A stretch of 64,000 bases of DNA, taken from contig NZ_FWFU01000004.1 of NCBI RefSeq assembly GCF_900172255.1, positions 372,001 through 436,000 of the forward strand, written 5' to 3'. This document shows, piece after piece, positions 62,186 to 64,000 of the stretch. Both the position numbers and the translations under genes were made by a program. Under the pieces are notes generated by a model. The model searched no databases. It was not told where the DNA came from and saw nothing but the letters and a program-made list of their open reading frames with translations. Position 1 is the stretch's first letter. The number at the start of each line of letters is the position of its first letter. The stretch comes from Roseovarius halotolerans (GTDB lineage Bacteria > Pseudomonadota > Alphaproteobacteria > Rhodobacterales > Rhodobacteraceae).

Positions 62186-63015
62186 CCGATCCCCCTGAGG
62201 AACGCATCCGTCAGCACCCCGTCGAACACATGCATCGTCTCGCCCGTCATCCAAACCCCGTCTTCGCGCCACTCCACATGCAGCGTCCCGCCATCCAGGT
62301 CTATCCGCACCTTCCGCCCCGTCAGCCCCCGCCGCGCCGCCGCCACCGCCACGGCGCAAGACGACGACCCCGACGCCAACGTCACCCCGACGCCCCGTTC
62401 CCAGACCCGCATCCGCAGATGATCCTTGCCGATCAGGCTGGCGACCTGAACGTTCGTGCGCTCGGGATAAAGCGGGTGATGTTCATAGCGCGGGCCGAAC
62501 TGCTCAAGGGGAATCGCCTCGGAATCCTCAACAAAAAAAGAGCAATGCGGGTTTCCCATGCCCGTCGCAGCGGGCCCGCCCTCGATCGGCAGTTCCAGTG
62601 TATCCATCTCCTCGGCCAGCGGAATGTCGCGCCAGTCAAGCTGCGGCTGGCCCATGTTCACCGAGGTCAGCCCCCCACCCGCATCCACCGCATGAAGATC
62701 GCCACGCGCCGAGGTCAGATGCAGGCGCTCGCGCCCGGTCTCGTCCATCAGGAACCGCGCGATACAGCGCGTGGCATTGCCACAGGCCGCTGACGCCGAG
62801 CCATCCGAATTATAAAATGTCAGATGCCCATCCGCCGTCCCTTGCGAGATCACCGCAAGCTGGTCGAATCCCACCCCCGTCCGCCGGTCCGCCACGGCAA
62901 GAACCAGGGCCGGCGTAACATCGACGCCGCGCGCACGCGCATCCAGCACGACAAAGTCGTTCCCCAGCCCGTGCATTTTCATGAAGGGCAAACCGGTATC
63001 GCTGCGCGTAGTCAT
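62182..63015 (-). CDS. dapF: Diaminopimelate epimerase with Ser in place of the second catalytic Cys
   Basis: The protein has 277 residues. N-terminal FMKMHGLGNDFVVLD and the first catalytic cysteine (SASAACGNATRC) are normal. The second active-site motif, normally ACGxGxC, reads ASGSSSC here, so the acid/base cysteine is Ser. The surrounding sequence (WERGVGVTL before, AVAVAAARRGLTGR after) is intact. DapF converts LL- to meso-diaminopimelate for lysine and peptidoglycan. The gene heads an operon with mtaB. Either the substitution is tolerated in this lineage, or another enzyme supplies meso-diaminopimelate. Confidence 0.9.
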   Translation of the reverse strand: MTTRSDTGLPFMKMHGLGNDFVVLDARARGVDVTPALVLAVADRRTGVGFDQLAVISQGTADGHLTFYNSDGSASAACGNATRCIARFLMDETGRERLHLTSARGDLHAVDAGGGLTSVNMGQPQLDWRDIPLAEEMDTLELPIEGGPAATGMGNPHCSFFVEDSEAIPLEQFGPRYEHHPLYPERTNVQVASLIGKDHLRMRVWERGVGVTLASGSSSCAVAVAAARRGLTGRKVRIDLDGGTLHVEWREDGVWMTGETMHVFDGVLTDAFLRGIG

Positions 63016-63122
63016 GAGCGGGCATATAAACCTCGTGTCGAAACGAATCCAGCGTCCATGACCAAAACCGGCAATTTCGGGCTTGACCCCCTGCCCGCCA
63101 CTTTCTAGATAGGCCGCCTAGT

Positions 63123-63198
63123 GGGCCGTTAGCTCAGTTGGTAGAGCAACTGACTTTTAATCAGTGGGTCGCAGGTTCGAATCCTGCACGGCTCACCA
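63123..63198 (+). tRNA. tRNA-Lys, anticodon TTT
   Basis: A 76-base cloverleaf. The acceptor GGGCCGT pairs with ACGGCTC (one G-T pair), with discriminator A and encoded CCA. The D arm is GCTC-AGTTGGTA-GAGC. The anticodon loop is CTTTTAA with TTT at 63156-63158 and A at position 37. The T arm contains GGTTCGAATCC. The A37 is the site modified by the product of the nearby mtaB gene. Confidence 0.98.
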
Positions 63199-63259
63199 CT
63201 TATCCGGAATTTCTGCAAGCCGGGATGGCGCTTGTGGACGTGATGCGAGAGCGTCTGAA

Positions 63260-64000
63260 TCAGGCGGCGTCTAGACGCATCTCGAGGGTGCCAAGCCCGT
63301 CGATCTGCCCGGCAATGTTGAGCCCCGGGCTGAGCCAGGGCAACCCGTTGAGCGAACCCGTGATCACCACCTGCCCCGGCTGCCAGCCCCCGCAATGTGC
63401 ACCGATGGCGAGGGCGAACTTGCACAGCGTTTCAAAGGCATCGCCACCAGGAACCCTTGCGGCGCCGTCCAGCAGCACCTCGCTTCCGGCCTGAAGCCGC
63501 CCCGCGGCGCGGGTCACGTCCTGCGCCCGCCAGTCGCGCAAGGGATCGCCCAGGACCACGGCACCGTTGATCTGGTTGTCAGCCATTTTCAACAAGGGAT
63601 CGGCCGCGACCGGATCGGCGATGCGCGCACGCACCAATTCAAGCGCAGGCAAGAGCTCTACCGCCGCGCGCAGGCGCGAGGCGAAATCAGATGCCATCGG
63701 ATCGGGCAGAGGTTCGAGCAGGCGAAAGGCGTATTCCATCTCGACCCCAACCGCTTCCTTAGCCGGAATCGATAGGGTTGCGGGGCTGTCATGAATGTCG
63801 CTGGAATAGATCGGCGCGATCACGATGGGCGCATCGGGCGGGCACGCCACCTTGAAGCCCCCTACCGGCCCAAAGGACGCAGCCAACCGCTCCTGAACCT
63901 CAAAGGCGCCTTCGCGGGTCAGCCCCTCCCCGGCGCTGTTGGGCACCTTGGTGCCGCCACGGCGGGCCTGTGCGAGCAATCGGGCCAGTGCCTCGGGCAT
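63260..64000 (-). CDS. 2-keto-4-pentenoate hydratase/fumarylacetoacetase-superfamily protein
   Basis: There are 246 codons from an ATG that coincides with the right edge of the window, so an earlier start cannot be excluded, although the length suits the family (about 250-260). Typical elements are EAFEVQERL-like FEVQERLAASFGPVGGFKV, the metal-binding glutamate block GVEMEYAFRL, and the C-terminal PGQVVITGSLNGLPWLSPG. Relatives hydrate 2-oxopent-4-enoate in meta-cleavage pathways or act on similar dienoates. No pathway neighbours are visible before the edge. Confidence 0.82.
   Translation of the reverse strand: MPEALARLLAQARRGGTKVPNSAGEGLTREGAFEVQERLAASFGPVGGFKVACPPDAPIVIAPIYSSDIHDSPATLSIPAKEAVGVEMEYAFRLLEPLPDPMASDFASRLRAAVELLPALELVRARIADPVAADPLLKMADNQINGAVVLGDPLRDWRAQDVTRAAGRLQAGSEVLLDGAARVPGGDAFETLCKFALAIGAHCGGWQPGQVVITGSLNGLPWLSPGLNIAGQIDGLGTLEMRLDAA

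Noticed and set aside
1..64000. CRISPR arrays, insertion sequences, prophage genes, toxin-antitoxin pairs and rRNA operons
   Set aside because: I looked for regular direct repeats, transposase or integrase motifs and rRNA-like stretches and found none.

Overview
The window reads as the chromosome of a marine Rhodobacteraceae (Roseobacter-type) alphaproteobacterium. The GC content is high. The core genes petA-petB-petC (bc1 complex), mtaB and dapF look alphaproteobacterial. The window is also dominated by ABC and TRAP importers next to small catabolic operons, each with its own regulator, as in roseobacters. This assignment is an inference; there is no rRNA gene in the window. Nearly all the sequence is coding, and no gene-free stretch exceeds 300 bases; the longest is 37485-37756.

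Layout. 1-8.4 kb: a dimethylglycine/sarcosine-dehydrogenase-type flavoenzyme (cut by the left edge) diverges from a DeoR regulator across a palindrome-rich promoter. It is followed by a zone of decay around ligD, with a LuxR remnant, a CBS remnant and a frameshifted disulfide oxidoreductase. 8.5-14.8 kb: a polar amino-acid ABC importer with a C45 acyltransferase/hydrolase and an RpiR regulator diverges from a class-III aminotransferase and a BKACE enzyme, across an operator array of evenly spaced TGCAAAT motifs. 14.9-20.5 kb: a HisN-like phosphatase diverges from an iron/phosphonate-type ABC importer and a DeoR regulator. 20.5-22.8 kb: a YhbW-like flavin enzyme and a serine hydrolase.

22.9-37.5 kb: ureide (allantoin) genes allE, allA and puuE, the last carrying a stub of UraD, then a GntR regulator. 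Next comes a ten-gene operon on the minus strand: a Dpp-type importer, a flavin reductase, three amidohydrolases and a hydantoin/Asp-Glu racemase, most of them joined by 4-base overlaps. The same palindrome, TTGTTAACAA, lies in both promoter regions. 37.7-47.9 kb: an IclR regulator and a TRAP-importer operon with a fused E1 alpha-beta thiamine dehydrogenase, a VOC protein, a YihU-like hydroxyacid dehydrogenase, a lipoyl-alpha/beta-hydrolase and an SDR. This resembles acetoin-dehydrogenase chemistry acting on an unknown substrate.

48-52.6 kb: the periplasmic nitrate reductase operon napEFDABC (minus strand). 52.8-64 kb: housekeeping genes, with tRNA-Arg(CCT), a LacI regulator, an EamA exporter, petABC with a terminator, an outer-membrane barrel, an HxlR regulator diverging from a truncated haemoglobin, a GST, mtaB-dapF, tRNA-Lys(TTT) and a hydratase-family gene reaching the right edge.

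The best candidates for undescribed systems are the aminotransferase-BKACE cluster, the ten-gene amidohydrolase operon and the TRAP/E1-E2 cluster. Points of detail worth checking are a DapF lacking one catalytic cysteine and an amidohydrolase lacking its HxH metal site.
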